This document shows, in pieces, positions 1-8,852 of a stretch of DNA of 64,000 nucleotides; the first letter of the stretch is position 1; every line of letters starts with the position of its first letter. Source of the stretch: GCA-001856825 sp049965815 (GTDB lineage: Archaea; Thermoplasmatota; Thermoplasmata; Thermoplasmatales; GCA-001856825); NCBI GenBank assembly GCA_049965815.1, contig JBMFVV010000004.1:22505-86504 (forward strand). The letters are read 5' to 3'. The notes below the pieces were generated by a model. That model did not search any database. It had not been told where the DNA came from and saw nothing but the letters and a program-made list of their open reading frames with translations. The translations under genes were made by a program, and so were the position numbers.

Positions 1-1
1 T

Positions 2-385
2 ACAAGGATTGGTATAGCGGAAAGAGATCAACGCGATGATCTTGCCGGTATTGATTCCGCTAGAAAGGGAACGATTCTGCACAGACGTATTTTCGGGTCC
101 ACTTTAAAGCTGAAGGATGCAATCATATTGTCACATGAAAACGACATTGCAGCAGGTCTGAGACAGGTTACTGAAGTGACGTCAAAAGGGGTTTCGGTAA
201 GGTATCAAAAAGTAGAAGGGAAAAGTATCTACTCCAATGCAACTGGGCCGGCCATGTTCATAAGATTTAACACGGATGTAATGGATCACGTTACTTTGTT
301 TACAGACCACGACGGACCTCTTGAGTCCGCAGCAACAATATTAAATGATGTATTATTGTCGAAGGCAGAAAAAGTGGCAAAATGA
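2..385 (+). CDS. C-terminal part of an unrecognised protein (cut by window edge)
   Basis: The reading frame is open from base 2 to a TGA at 385 and gives 127 residues with no stop, so the gene begins left of the window. A TTG at 128 lies inside this frame and is unlikely to be the real start. The fragment is soluble-looking, mixed alpha/beta, with no membrane segment or cysteine. I do not recognise a family. Its stop overlaps the start of the next gene (ATGA), so it is probably the upstream member of a two-gene operon with the CPBP protease. Confidence 0.7.
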   Translation, partial: TRIGIAERDQRDDLAGIDSARKGTILHRRIFGSTLKLKDAIILSHENDIAAGLRQVTEVTSKGVSVRYQKVEGKSIYSNATGPAMFIRFNTDVMDHVTLFTDHDGPLESAATILNDVLLSKAEKVAK

Positions 386-1503
386 ATAAAGGTTACGTGG
401 CGTTCATTGGCGTTCTTGCGGTTCTATGGTTAATCACGATGATCATAGACATTATGATGACCGCAGCCATTTATCCATCAAGATTTGGTACCATTGCCAA
501 TGTAACGTCGAGCGTAACCTCCCAGTTTAGAACACCAATATATGTCATAATTGGTCTTCCTGAAGCCATAGGACTTTTTTACCCACCGTATTATTTCTGG
601 GCAATATGGATAGGAATAGTAACAGCCGCCGTGACAATTTTCATTATCATTTCGGTGTATAGAACATTCCCAAGATTTGAAAATTCGGCTCTATATAGGA
701 TAGCAGAATTTTTCGCATTAAACCTGTTTTTGTCTGAGATATATATCGCGTTTGTTCAATTTATTGGTCATCCAATCACTTCTCCAATCCCAACAGGGCC
801 TACTCATTTTATCTACAACTTCTTTTTACTTACGAATGCGGGTCTTTACGAAGAGCTTATCACTAGAGTTATTTACATCGGCATTCCCCTGTTTATATAT
901 TATGCCTGGAGTGTGCACGGCAAGGAATCTCCTTCTAGGCCAAAGAAGCTCCCGTGGTGGAGGATAATCTGGGGCGGAGGATACAAATTTGGGAAACCAG
1001 AAATTACTGTGTTGATAATCTCTTCAATTATCTTTGGAATTGCTCACGCAGGATCCTGGAGTATTTCTAAGATACCTCAGGCTGCGCTCGGCGGCGTATT
1101 TCTTGGCGTTTTGTTCTTGCGTTTTGGTCTCTATGCAGATGTCCTCTTTCATTTTTCAGTCGATTCTCCAGGTTTTCTTCTGACAAATCTTTATGGTAGC
1201 CCTCTTGGTTCCGTGGCCACTACAGATTTCTATTCGATTGTAGTGCTCATCTTCTTGGCTGCTGGACTTGTAGTATCCATTTTCTATCTGTTAGAATTAG
1301 CTAAGATTTTTCAGAGCAGGAACGGAAGAATACCCACATCTTTATCTGTCACGCCATCGTCTTCAATTCAAGTTCCTCAGGAGAATCAATATTCGAAGAG
1401 CACTTCAGTCGTTTGTCCCAAATGTGGCTCAAAGAACGTCACTTTCTTATACGACGACGTTTATAGATGCGATGATTGCGGCACAGTATTCAGGAAGAGC
1501 TAA
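382..1503 (+). CDS. CPBP-family intramembrane metalloprotease with C-terminal zinc ribbon
   Basis: A 373-residue polytopic membrane protein of the CPBP/CAAX-protease (Rce1-like) family. The catalytic signature is complete: EE at 157-158 with R162, FGIAH with H222, and H257xxxD261. Several hydrophobic segments lie before and between these motifs (about 5-30, 72-93, 110-128, 143-175, 207-222, 283-305). After the last membrane segment comes a low-complexity linker and a CxxC-x14-CxxC zinc ribbon (C345, C348, C363, C366), an addition not usual in this family. The ATG overlaps the upstream stop by 4 bases. It converges on truD with a 4-base overlap. The protease class is well supported; the substrate cannot be told. 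Confidence 0.85.
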   Translation: MNKGYVAFIGVLAVLWLITMIIDIMMTAAIYPSRFGTIANVTSSVTSQFRTPIYVIIGLPEAIGLFYPPYYFWAIWIGIVTAAVTIFIIISVYRTFPRFENSALYRIAEFFALNLFLSEIYIAFVQFIGHPITSPIPTGPTHFIYNFFLLTNAGLYEELITRVIYIGIPLFIYYAWSVHGKESPSRPKKLPWWRIIWGGGYKFGKPEITVLIISSIIFGIAHAGSWSISKIPQAALGGVFLGVLFLRFGLYADVLFHFSVDSPGFLLTNLYGSPLGSVATTDFYSIVVLIFLAAGLVVSIFYLLELAKIFQSRNGRIPTSLSVTPSSSIQVPQENQYSKSTSVVCPKCGSKNVTFLYDDVYRCDDCGTVFRKS

Positions 1504-2711
1504 TAATTAGCCATTTCATCCATCCTCATTATTTCTCTGAGGACCGAGGTTGCATATCCGCCAGGGGGAAGAGAGAATTCAACTGTAGATCCGTTACAAC
1601 CCATGTTCTCGAACCTCAGGAATAGATCCCTTCTCTCCCCCTTCGAGCTTAGTCCAAATGGAAGTTTAAAATTAGTAGTGCTGATGCTTTCCTGCTCGAT
1701 AATCTCGTTCTCTATTTCTCCCATTTTTCCATCAGCTGGCAACGTGTCAAAACCAACTACCAATCCTGTGGGGGACCCAACTCCCTTTTCAAACAGAGAA
1801 TTCATCTTCTCTATATTCAGGCTGTTAACTTTTATGAACTCGTTGTTTTCCCTGTAAATGTCCCCTATTATCAGTGACCTGCTCAGTTCCAGTCTTCTGC
1901 TGAGAATTCTGTTGAACATATACCCCTGATATGCGTGGACAAACATAGAAACAAGGTTTCCAGGAAGGATCTTGATTGCCCCCGAATAATCATTAGGGTG
2001 AGTTAGAAGATATTGCATAACTTCTCTCTCCAGGTCAAGAGATTCAGGAAAATTTTTCAGACCTTCCTCTGGGTCTGGATTATCGTAGTATTCCTTTCTA
2101 ACATTTGCGAATCTATCTTGACCAGGGTACCCCACAAATATTCTAACCGCTTCCTGGTAGTTCCCTTTAACAATTTCTCTGCCCACTAGATGAGTCACAG
2201 GTCTAAGAGAGCCGAACCGCTGAGGGCCATAAAAATTTGGCACAACTCCACGTTCTTGCACCACCCTGCAGTTGGAAGCAAAGATGTTTTCGTCAGAGTT
2301 GGAAACCTTTATTACAAAATGATTCCTAGAATGGGTGCCTACTGCTAGCGGGGAATCAAGATAAAAGTGTTCCAGGATTTCTACATCATTCAATGAAAAT
2401 TCCCTATATTTGACTCCTGGTATGCTTAAGTATTGAATCTTGACGCTCCTCCTGTCCTTTGTTCCGGCGAAATAGATTCTATTCGGAGAAACGTGGTTGC
2501 TCCGAGCAACAAATCTGATGAGCCTGTTGTGCTCCCAGTTCTTTGCCTTTAGCTTCAGCACTAAAACGTTGCCGTCTTCCTTCTTGTCTAGATTTTCAAA
2601 CTGTTCTTCAACATAGAAGTCTTCTGATTTTTCCCTGAGCTTACCCCCAGATGGTGGCAGTTCAAAGTAATACCCTGACACCCCTATTTCCGAGAAATCC
2701 ACACACGTCAA
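1500..2711 (-). CDS. truD: tRNA pseudouridine(13) synthase TruD
   Basis: A 403-residue TruD-family pseudouridine synthase, which isomerises uridine 13 in tRNAs (Pus7 in eukaryotes). The signature FAGTKDRRS at 81-89 carries the catalytic aspartate D86. It is followed by the NHFVIKV and NFYGPQRFG motifs typical of the family, and the TruD insertion domain lies in the middle of the chain. Length is in the archaeal range. It is transcribed alone, away from the membrane-protein gene at 2758, and its 3' end overlaps the CPBP gene by 4 bases on the opposite strand. Confidence 0.93.
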   Translation of the reverse strand: MTCVDFSEIGVSGYYFELPPSGGKLREKSEDFYVEEQFENLDKKEDGNVLVLKLKAKNWEHNRLIRFVARSNHVSPNRIYFAGTKDRRSVKIQYLSIPGVKYREFSLNDVEILEHFYLDSPLAVGTHSRNHFVIKVSNSDENIFASNCRVVQERGVVPNFYGPQRFGSLRPVTHLVGREIVKGNYQEAVRIFVGYPGQDRFANVRKEYYDNPDPEEGLKNFPESLDLEREVMQYLLTHPNDYSGAIKILPGNLVSMFVHAYQGYMFNRILSRRLELSRSLIIGDIYRENNEFIKVNSLNIEKMNSLFEKGVGSPTGLVVGFDTLPADGKMGEIENEIIEQESISTTNFKLPFGLSSKGERRDLFLRFENMGCNGSTVEFSLPPGGYATSVLREIMRMDEMANY

Positions 2712-2757
2712 GGTGCTTCAACAATATTAATTAACTCATTTATACTGAACGCAATAT

Positions 2758-3570
2758 ATGTGGGGAGGTTTTTCAGGCAAGAGAAGAAAATACGGTCTTT
2801 ATGGATTAATAATAGGGGTTGCGGTATCATCTATTCTTCTCTATCTATCGTTTTATATCTCTTTCCTGTACCTTCTCATTCCAGTTATCCTACTAGTTAT
2901 ATTCCATTACACAAAAGCGTGGAGATTTTCTGATAGAGCCTTTTATGGATTCATAGCAATAGTAATATCATTCTTTCTTGCAATGGGTGGCATTTCAAGT
3001 TCACTCACGGGAGCACCTCACCAGACAACTGCAGTATTCACAGAATCTTCGGTAACGTATGATGTACATTACGCATACTCCAACAACAGTGGAAACTACA
3101 TTTTCAACTTCAGCCTGCCATCACATAACGTATCCAGTAACGTAGAATTTGCACTAAGGGACTTGTTTACAAACGTGACTATTACTTCAGCTAACGGTAC
3201 ATTTATCAGCCAAGGATCCAACTTCACTTATTCGTGGAATGCAGGACAACTGTCGCAGCATGCATACGTCGTGCTAATGACGCTCCATGTCATGAAAAAC
3301 AATACTACGGCGTCTCAACAAATGGAATTCCTTGGCCCTATTTTGATTTCAGGGATTAGTGTTGTCCTGCTTCTCTCAGAGAGTCTCATTGTATCTTACC
3401 TGCTCATAACATTCCTTTTCTTCCTCGCATTTGCATTCTTTGCAAGGGCAATAACCACGTCAAGACAAAGAAGGACCAAGGGAGGTCAAAATCCTCCCGC
3501 TCCCACTGATCAGGCAGTTCTGGAACCTAGTAAGGAGAATACAGGATGGTTTAGAAGACAACAACCTTAA
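2758..3570 (+). CDS. Membrane protein with glycosylation-rich ectodomain, function unknown
   Basis: A 270-residue protein. The basic N-terminus (GKRRKYG) is followed by three hydrophobic segments (about 14-31, 33-48, 58-77). A domain of about 110 residues with many N-x-S/T sites follows (for example NNSGN, NFSLP, NVSSN, NVTIT, NGTF, NNTTA), then two more membrane segments (about 190-230) and a charged tail. The sequon-rich stretch suggests it faces outside and is N-glycosylated, as many thermoplasmatal surface proteins are. I recognise no family. The start ATG is 46 bases from the divergent truD start, and a T/A-rich TATA-like stretch lies between them. It overlaps the convergent peroxiredoxin gene by 4 bases. 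Confidence 0.7.
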   Translation: MWGGFSGKRRKYGLYGLIIGVAVSSILLYLSFYISFLYLLIPVILLVIFHYTKAWRFSDRAFYGFIAIVISFFLAMGGISSSLTGAPHQTTAVFTESSVTYDVHYAYSNNSGNYIFNFSLPSHNVSSNVEFALRDLFTNVTITSANGTFISQGSNFTYSWNAGQLSQHAYVVLMTLHVMKNNTTASQQMEFLGPILISGISVVLLLSESLIVSYLLITFLFFLAFAFFARAITTSRQRRTKGGQNPPAPTDQAVLEPSKENTGWFRRQQP

Positions 3571-4022
3571 AAAGAGAGCCCTAGTTCCTTTATCTTGTTA
3601 AAAACTTCCTTTGCATGATCCTTTGGGTTCACCTTTGGAAATATATGTGCGATATTTCCTTCCTTGTCAATTATATAAGTAACCCTTTTAGCTGTTCCTA
3701 TCCCAAGTACATTGTAATTTCTGGATATATCCTTTGATTTGTCTGGTACCAGCAAAAATGGCAGCTCGTACTTATCCACAAATTTTTTATGAGAGTTTTC
3801 AGAATCTGTACTTACACCAATGACCTCTATCCCTTTCTTCTTGAAATCATCAAAATTGTCCCTAAAATTGCACGCTTCGGTTGTGCATCCGGGAGTAAAG
3901 TCTTTCGGATAGAAGTAAACCACTACTACTTTCCCTCTCAAATCTGAGAGTCTTCCCTTTCCGCTGCTTGGAGGGAGTTCAAAGTCTGGTGCCTTATCGC
4001 CGATCTTTAATTCGTCTTCCAT
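3567..4022 (-). CDS. bcp: Peroxiredoxin, Bcp/PrxQ type
   Basis: A 151-residue thiol peroxidase of the AhpC/TSA superfamily, reducing hydroperoxides in the cytoplasm. The motif DFTPGCTTEAC at 41-51 has peroxidatic C46 and resolving C51 five residues on, the arrangement of the atypical two-Cys PrxQ/Bcp group. The upstream YFYPKD strand and the later GVSTDS and RVTYIIDKEGNI segments also fit. A thioredoxin-like reductant is expected but none is adjacent. Single-gene unit. Confidence 0.92.
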   Translation of the reverse strand: MEDELKIGDKAPDFELPPSSGKGRLSDLRGKVVVVYFYPKDFTPGCTTEACNFRDNFDDFKKKGIEVIGVSTDSENSHKKFVDKYELPFLLVPDKSKDISRNYNVLGIGTAKRVTYIIDKEGNIAHIFPKVNPKDHAKEVFNKIKELGLSF

Positions 4023-4164
4023 GAATTTTCAGACGAAATAGATTAAAATATTTTTCTTGACATTTATTGCTTCATTATTTAATGGCCTGGGTCTTCACCA
4101 TCAAGGATGACGGGGTAAATATTTAAATTGTTCAATGGAAATTCCTGCCAAACGACGATATATT

Positions 4165-6129
4165 TTATTTGATCCCACCATCTATCGGTATCATAGTACC
4201 AGTTGTTGCGCCAAAAACACTGTCCCTTATTAGATCTACCACTACGTTAGCGACGTGTTCGGGCAATACTTCGACGTGAAGCAAATTTCCTCTCTTGTAT
4301 TCTTCTTGAGTTATTCCTTTGGCCCTAGCCCTGTTCTCAAGGACTCCTCCCTCCCATATTTTCGACTCTCTGAATATCTTGTCTGGATTGACCACGTTGC
4401 TCCTTATTCTATATCTTCCACCCTCTATTGCAACATATCTAGACAGCTGGGCTGCAAAAGCCTTGGATGTTCCGTACGACATCATCCCTTCTCCCGGGTT
4501 TGTAACGTTCTTGGTTATGTTGAACACAAATGATCCTCCTATTCCTTGAGTCTTCATTATTTTGAAGGCCTCCCTCGTTACAAGGAATGTTCCTATAGAG
4601 TTGATGTCTACGTGTTTCTTCAGATCCTGTAGTGTTGTCTCATCTAAGGGCGATGGCTTCAGAAAACCAGCGTTGTTGAAGACGGCGTCGATCCCCCCGA
4701 ACTCCCTTACGATCTCCCTAAATGCACCCATAACAGATTCTTCATTAGATATGTCGAATTTTATCCCATATGCTTCTTTCCCCATTTGCTTGGAGATGTC
4801 AACTATGCCAGGATCAATGTCACCTCCTATTGCTAATATCCCTTCGGTCATGAATTTCATAAATGTGACTTTACCTATTCCGCTTGCTGCTCCTGTGACT
4901 AGTCCAATGAATCCCTCTAGTTCCTTCCTCTTTCTCTTGGCCAGTTTTGCTTCCTGGAATGGCCAGTATTCCATGTCGTAACACTGCTGATCTGTGATAA
5001 ACCTATTATCCCCAATTGCAGCTGCGGCAGATGCCACCCTGAATGAATGTATTGCTTCATCCCTGATAATATCCGCCTCCATCTTTGTGCTTGCTGCAGC
5101 AACCAGTCCATATCCCTTAAGGACGAGGACAGAAGGGAAGGGGTCGTGCATAATCTTTCCAGACGGGACGTATTTCTCATAATCTTCTTTGTACTTCCTT
5201 ATAAAACTGTCAATTTCTGACTCTATGTTGGATAGGTTATCAGAAAACAGATAATTCTTCTTCGTTCTCACAAGCATATCTGGTGTAGCAGGGCCTAAGG
5301 TTCTGAATCTTACTGCATCTTCACTGATTGAGAAGCCAACAGCCTCATCGGAATTATCCCACGTTAATATCTTCTTTCTGTCCTTGCTGAGAAGTCCCCT
5401 CAACTTTGGGAGGAAATCAATGAATTGTGATTCCCTATCCTTCTGGAACTGCACCCTAGGTATTCCTTTCCATTGGTTCTCTATGAATTTCTCTGCCTCT
5501 TTAACCAGTTTAAGATGTGTCTCGTAACTCTCCTTGGCGGTGTTGCCCCACGTAACCAGTCCGTGATTTCTTAAAATAACTCCAGCAAAATTCGAAAGGT
5601 CCATTTCGTTAATTGTCTTCAGGAAGTGTTTAGCCAGCTGGAATCCTGGCTGAACATAGGGAATTACTAATATTTTTTCTTTGAAAACATCAGCTATGGC
5701 CCTATCTTCTAAATTCGAGTTTGTGAGAGCCACAATATAATCCGCGTGGGAATGATCAACGAATTTATAATTTACGAAAGCGTGAATGAATATCTCCACG
5801 GATGGGAAGGCTTGATCAGGGTCAAGCATGCAGTTCCTGATAAAGGAAGACATTTCATCATCCGTCATGGTATCTACTAATTTTGCATCCATCAAATCGT
5901 TCATTTTCATTGCGGTAAAATCCTCTTCCTCTATGGTAGCCAGATCAGATCCGGAGCTCTTAACAAATAGGGTGTTAATTTCCTTTGCTACCACACTGCG
6001 AACTTTAAGTTTGACACTTGTGTTTCCACCTCCATGAAGGACTAAATTCTCATCTCTTCCCAGAGATCTGGAGGCTTCAACCCGTTCCTTTAGAAGTTTC
6101 CTCTCCTGTTCCGGAATGGTAAACATCAT
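4165..6129 (-). CDS. Bifunctional class II aldolase / short-chain dehydrogenase
   Basis: A 654-residue fusion. Residues 1-400 are a class II aldolase/adducin domain: HGGGNTSVK near 32, metal-site candidates H126 and H128 (DHSHAD) and H189 (RNHG). Residues 405-654 are a Rossmann short-chain dehydrogenase: VTGAASGIG at 411-419, NNAG near 485-488, catalytic Y552-x3-K556 (SYGTSK). This is the architecture annotated as rhamnulose-1-phosphate aldolase/lactaldehyde dehydrogenase (RhaE/YuxG type), which splits a ketose phosphate and oxidises or reduces the aldehyde. The sugar is an inference; no other rhamnose gene is in the window. The 143-bp gap to bcp holds no gene. Confidence 0.85.
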   Translation of the reverse strand: MMFTIPEQERKLLKERVEASRSLGRDENLVLHGGGNTSVKLKVRSVVAKEINTLFVKSSGSDLATIEEEDFTAMKMNDLMDAKLVDTMTDDEMSSFIRNCMLDPDQAFPSVEIFIHAFVNYKFVDHSHADYIVALTNSNLEDRAIADVFKEKILVIPYVQPGFQLAKHFLKTINEMDLSNFAGVILRNHGLVTWGNTAKESYETHLKLVKEAEKFIENQWKGIPRVQFQKDRESQFIDFLPKLRGLLSKDRKKILTWDNSDEAVGFSISEDAVRFRTLGPATPDMLVRTKKNYLFSDNLSNIESEIDSFIRKYKEDYEKYVPSGKIMHDPFPSVLVLKGYGLVAAASTKMEADIIRDEAIHSFRVASAAAAIGDNRFITDQQCYDMEYWPFQEAKLAKRKRKELEGFIGLVTGAASGIGKVTFMKFMTEGILAIGGDIDPGIVDISKQMGKEAYGIKFDISNEESVMGAFREIVREFGGIDAVFNNAGFLKPSPLDETTLQDLKKHVDINSIGTFLVTREAFKIMKTQGIGGSFVFNITKNVTNPGEGMMSYGTSKAFAAQLSRYVAIEGGRYRIRSNVVNPDKIFRESKIWEGGVLENRARAKGITQEEYKRGNLLHVEVLPEHVANVVVDLIRDSVFGATTGTMIPIDGGIK

Positions 6130-6244
6130 AGACTGCGAATACTGTCATGATAAAATATATTTATCTAATTTTGAATCTTTCAACATCTTCCATTAACAGG
6201 CAATGATAAGATAAAGAATAAATTGGAATTGAAATTACAGTCGC

Positions 6245-7810
6245 ATGGATTCGTTTTCCAACAGGGACAAGGATGTTTTCCTGATAACTTGCGAAAAGAT
6301 GATTGACCGGGGGGCGCTAATGTCACGGTACAGCAGGACTAGAGAACTTGATATCCGGGAATTATGGGATAAGGAATTTGCGCAAGTTCCCGACAGAGCA
6401 GAGAAATTCTACGAAAGGATCTTCCTTGAGTATGGAGACGAGTCCGTGGCGGAGCTGGCTACTGCCCAAGTGGGTATCCAGAATGTTAGCAACGTTCTAT
6501 CAAAAATCATAGAGGAGAGCAGAATAGGTCTGTCGTATTTAGAAAAGAGTTCAAGATACGTCTCTTATAGAGAAAAGAAGAACGGAAGATATCTTTTCAT
6601 AAGTCCTGAAAGAGCAGGTATTCCGGATAAATTTCAAGAAAAGTATGAAGAATTCAACAATCACATATTCGAGCTCTACAGGGATATTTTCGTGGAAGTT
6701 TCTGATTACATTCACGAAAAGAATCCGTTTGAAAGCACGACGTTCTACCTTCCAAACGGAAAGCAGGTAAAGTTGGGAGAGCAGGATGGAGAAGAGGAAA
6801 TTCTGAAAAAAGCTTATGAGAGTTCTGTTAGAAGCAGAGCACTTGATGAGACCAGATTCATACTTCCAGCCTCTACGCTCACCAATATAGGTATAAGTGG
6901 AAATGCGAGAGCCTTTTCACACTTGCTGGAAAGACTAAAATCCAGTGGTTTGAAGGAAGCTGCTGAACTGTATTCCGAGTTGATGAATGAACTGAAGTTG
7001 GTATTCCCAAAGCTGATAGAAAATGTTGAGAATGCGCACGGGTTGGAAAACGTGGAATATATTAGGAAGTTGAAGAATTACAATCCTGTCGAACTGGAGC
7101 TCACGGCTAAAACTTCCAAACAATCGGTCAAACTTCTTTCATTTGAAAATGATGACGTGGTTCTGGACAAGATCCTTACGTCCTATCATTTCGAGCGTAC
7201 AACCGCAGATTATGAAATGATTTACAGTTACATTAGTGGTCTATCAAAGCAAAGGAAAGTTGAGCTTCTTAACGAGATTATTTCCCTGAGAAAAAACAGA
7301 AGGAACAAGCTGGACAGGAGTTTCGAACACGTTTACTACACTTTTCAGATCGATACCAATTTTGGGGCATTCCGGGACCTTCAGCGGCACAGGTCACTGA
7401 CAATTCAGAGGAAGAAGCTGAGCACCATTCACGGCTATGACATTCCTCCTATTATCTCAGCAATTGATGGTCTCGCAAAGAGATATGTTGAAGCAATTAA
7501 TGAAGCCAGCGAACTTTATAATCAAGTCAGTTCAGTTGACCCTCTATCTGCCCAGTATTTCGTGTTGTTTGCACATATACAGCCAGTTTTAATCACGTTA
7601 AATCTCAGGGAGCTTGTATACCTTACGGAGTTAAGGTCCACCCCTCAGGCGCATTTTGACCTGAGAGGAATAAGCAGGGAAATGGTAAGGATGGTAAGGC
7701 AGGTCAATCCTTCATTGGGCCAGGCTTTTAGATTCTTGAATGAGAAGGAGGAAGAACTTGGAAGGTTAAGTGCGGAGCTGAAAAAGGAAATCAAGTTAAA
7801 AAATGATTAA
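6245..7810 (+). CDS. Long ThyX-like flavin-dependent thymidylate synthase (two ThyX-like halves)
   Basis: A 521-residue protein with two ThyX-like halves. The first (about 1-250) has YGDESVAEL, SRYV at 103-106 and ALDETRFILP at 199-208. The second (about 290-521) has the flavin/nucleotide signature as RHRSLTIQRKKLST from 381, then LRSTPQAHFDLR near the end. Canonical ThyX is about 220-300 residues and works as a tetramer, so this is a tandem form. If active it makes dTMP from dUMP using methylene-tetrahydrofolate and FAD. The second motif departs from RHRxxSxNxxSxR, so activity is uncertain. Divergent from the aldolase fusion across a 115-bp shared promoter region. Confidence 0.8.
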   Translation: MDSFSNRDKDVFLITCEKMIDRGALMSRYSRTRELDIRELWDKEFAQVPDRAEKFYERIFLEYGDESVAELATAQVGIQNVSNVLSKIIEESRIGLSYLEKSSRYVSYREKKNGRYLFISPERAGIPDKFQEKYEEFNNHIFELYRDIFVEVSDYIHEKNPFESTTFYLPNGKQVKLGEQDGEEEILKKAYESSVRSRALDETRFILPASTLTNIGISGNARAFSHLLERLKSSGLKEAAELYSELMNELKLVFPKLIENVENAHGLENVEYIRKLKNYNPVELELTAKTSKQSVKLLSFENDDVVLDKILTSYHFERTTADYEMIYSYISGLSKQRKVELLNEIISLRKNRRNKLDRSFEHVYYTFQIDTNFGAFRDLQRHRSLTIQRKKLSTIHGYDIPPIISAIDGLAKRYVEAINEASELYNQVSSVDPLSAQYFVLFAHIQPVLITLNLRELVYLTELRSTPQAHFDLRGISREMVRMVRQVNPSLGQAFRFLNEKEEELGRLSAELKKEIKLKND

Positions 7811-7884
7811 AAACTTCCACTAGGTAAGCTTAACGAGACCTACTTGCATTATATATTCCATATATATTCCCCAGCAGCAGTTAT

Positions 7885-8682
7885 CTACTGTTTCTTCCCC
7901 TTATTTTCCGCGAATACATCCTGGGCTTCCTTAACTGTTGCGTTCTCGTGAACGATCGCCCTTATGGCCTTTATCATTGCGACAGGGTTGTCATTCTGCC
8001 ATATATTTCTCCCCATATCCACACCTATCGCCCCTTCCTGAATGGCATTGTAGACTAAGTTAAAAACATCCAGTTCAGTCTCCAATTTTGGTCCACCTGC
8101 CACAACCAGAGGAACGGGAGTTCCGTCAGCAACCTTCCTGAAATTCTCACAGTAGTATGTTTTGACAATATGGGCTCCTATTTCCGCCGCGAGTCTGCAT
8201 GCAAGACTCAGGTATTTGGCATCCCTCTTCTCAAGTTCCTTTCCCACTGCAGTTATTGCCATGACTGGCATCCCATATTCCTCGCCCTCATTTACCAGTT
8301 CAGACAGGTTTATCAGTGATTGCTTTTCGTGGTTTGTTCCGACGAAAATAGAAATTGCCACAGCAGAAACATTCAGTCTAATGGCGTCCTCCATCGAGGT
8401 TGTAATTTCTTCATCACTTAGGTCATCCTTCAGAATGCTTGCCCCTCCAGAAACTCTGAGAAGAATTGGCGTATCCCACTTGGGATCAATAGAGGTTCTT
8501 AGTATTCCTCTCGTAACTGCAACTGTATCAGCATAAGGCAGAAGAGGTTCAAGCATCTTTCTTGGATTTTCCAATTTGCGGGTTGGTCCCATAAAATATC
8601 CGTGATCTGCAGCCAGCATCACAGATCTTCCAGTAGCAGGCTTAATCATTCTTGAAAGTCTATTTTTCATTCCCCAGTCCAT
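7885..8682 (-). CDS. Class I aldolase of the FbaB/LsrF family, closest to LsrF
   Basis: A 265-residue TIM-barrel aldolase. The N-terminus MDWGMKNRLSRM and the segments MLAADHGYFMGPT, TRGILR, MPVMAITAVGK, IVKTYYCE and GVDMGRNIWQ closely match E. coli LsrF (3-hydroxy-5-phosphonooxypentane-2,4-dione thiolase) as I remember it. The Schiff-base lysine should be K174 (HIVKTYY). Archaeal members are often named fructose-bisphosphate aldolase or DhnA-type. A sugar-phosphate aldolase is certain in kind, but whether it serves glycolysis/gluconeogenesis or another C-C cleavage is open. Converges on the thyX-like gene with a 74-bp gap. Confidence 0.8.
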   Translation of the reverse strand: MDWGMKNRLSRMIKPATGRSVMLAADHGYFMGPTRKLENPRKMLEPLLPYADTVAVTRGILRTSIDPKWDTPILLRVSGGASILKDDLSDEEITTSMEDAIRLNVSAVAISIFVGTNHEKQSLINLSELVNEGEEYGMPVMAITAVGKELEKRDAKYLSLACRLAAEIGAHIVKTYYCENFRKVADGTPVPLVVAGGPKLETELDVFNLVYNAIQEGAIGVDMGRNIWQNDNPVAMIKAIRAIVHENATVKEAQDVFAENKGKKQ

Positions 8683-8822
8683 ATTTTTCCCCTTTTAGGC
8701 AGCCAGAAATGGAATCTTAGACTAATAATATTTCTGTCATCCCTATAATAAGAACAGGAGTTACGGAATTTTATATCTCATACCTGTATAGGGTCAGGAT
8801 AGGTACTGACTGATAGGGTGAC

Positions 8823-8833
8823 ATTTTTATAAA
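8823..8833 (+). promoter_or_regulatory. TATA box of the S9 peptidase gene
   Basis: The T/A run atttttataaa is centred about 25 bases before the ATG at 8853. This is the spacing expected when the transcript starts at or next to the start codon (leaderless). No ribosome binding site is visible, which agrees. Confidence 0.55.
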
Positions 8834-8852
8834 GAGACAGCTTAGTGACATA

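Noticed and set aside
4081..4126. 13-codon ORF with a good-looking ATG in the bcp/aldolase gap
   Set aside because: Too short to judge and without a clear promoter or conservation clue.
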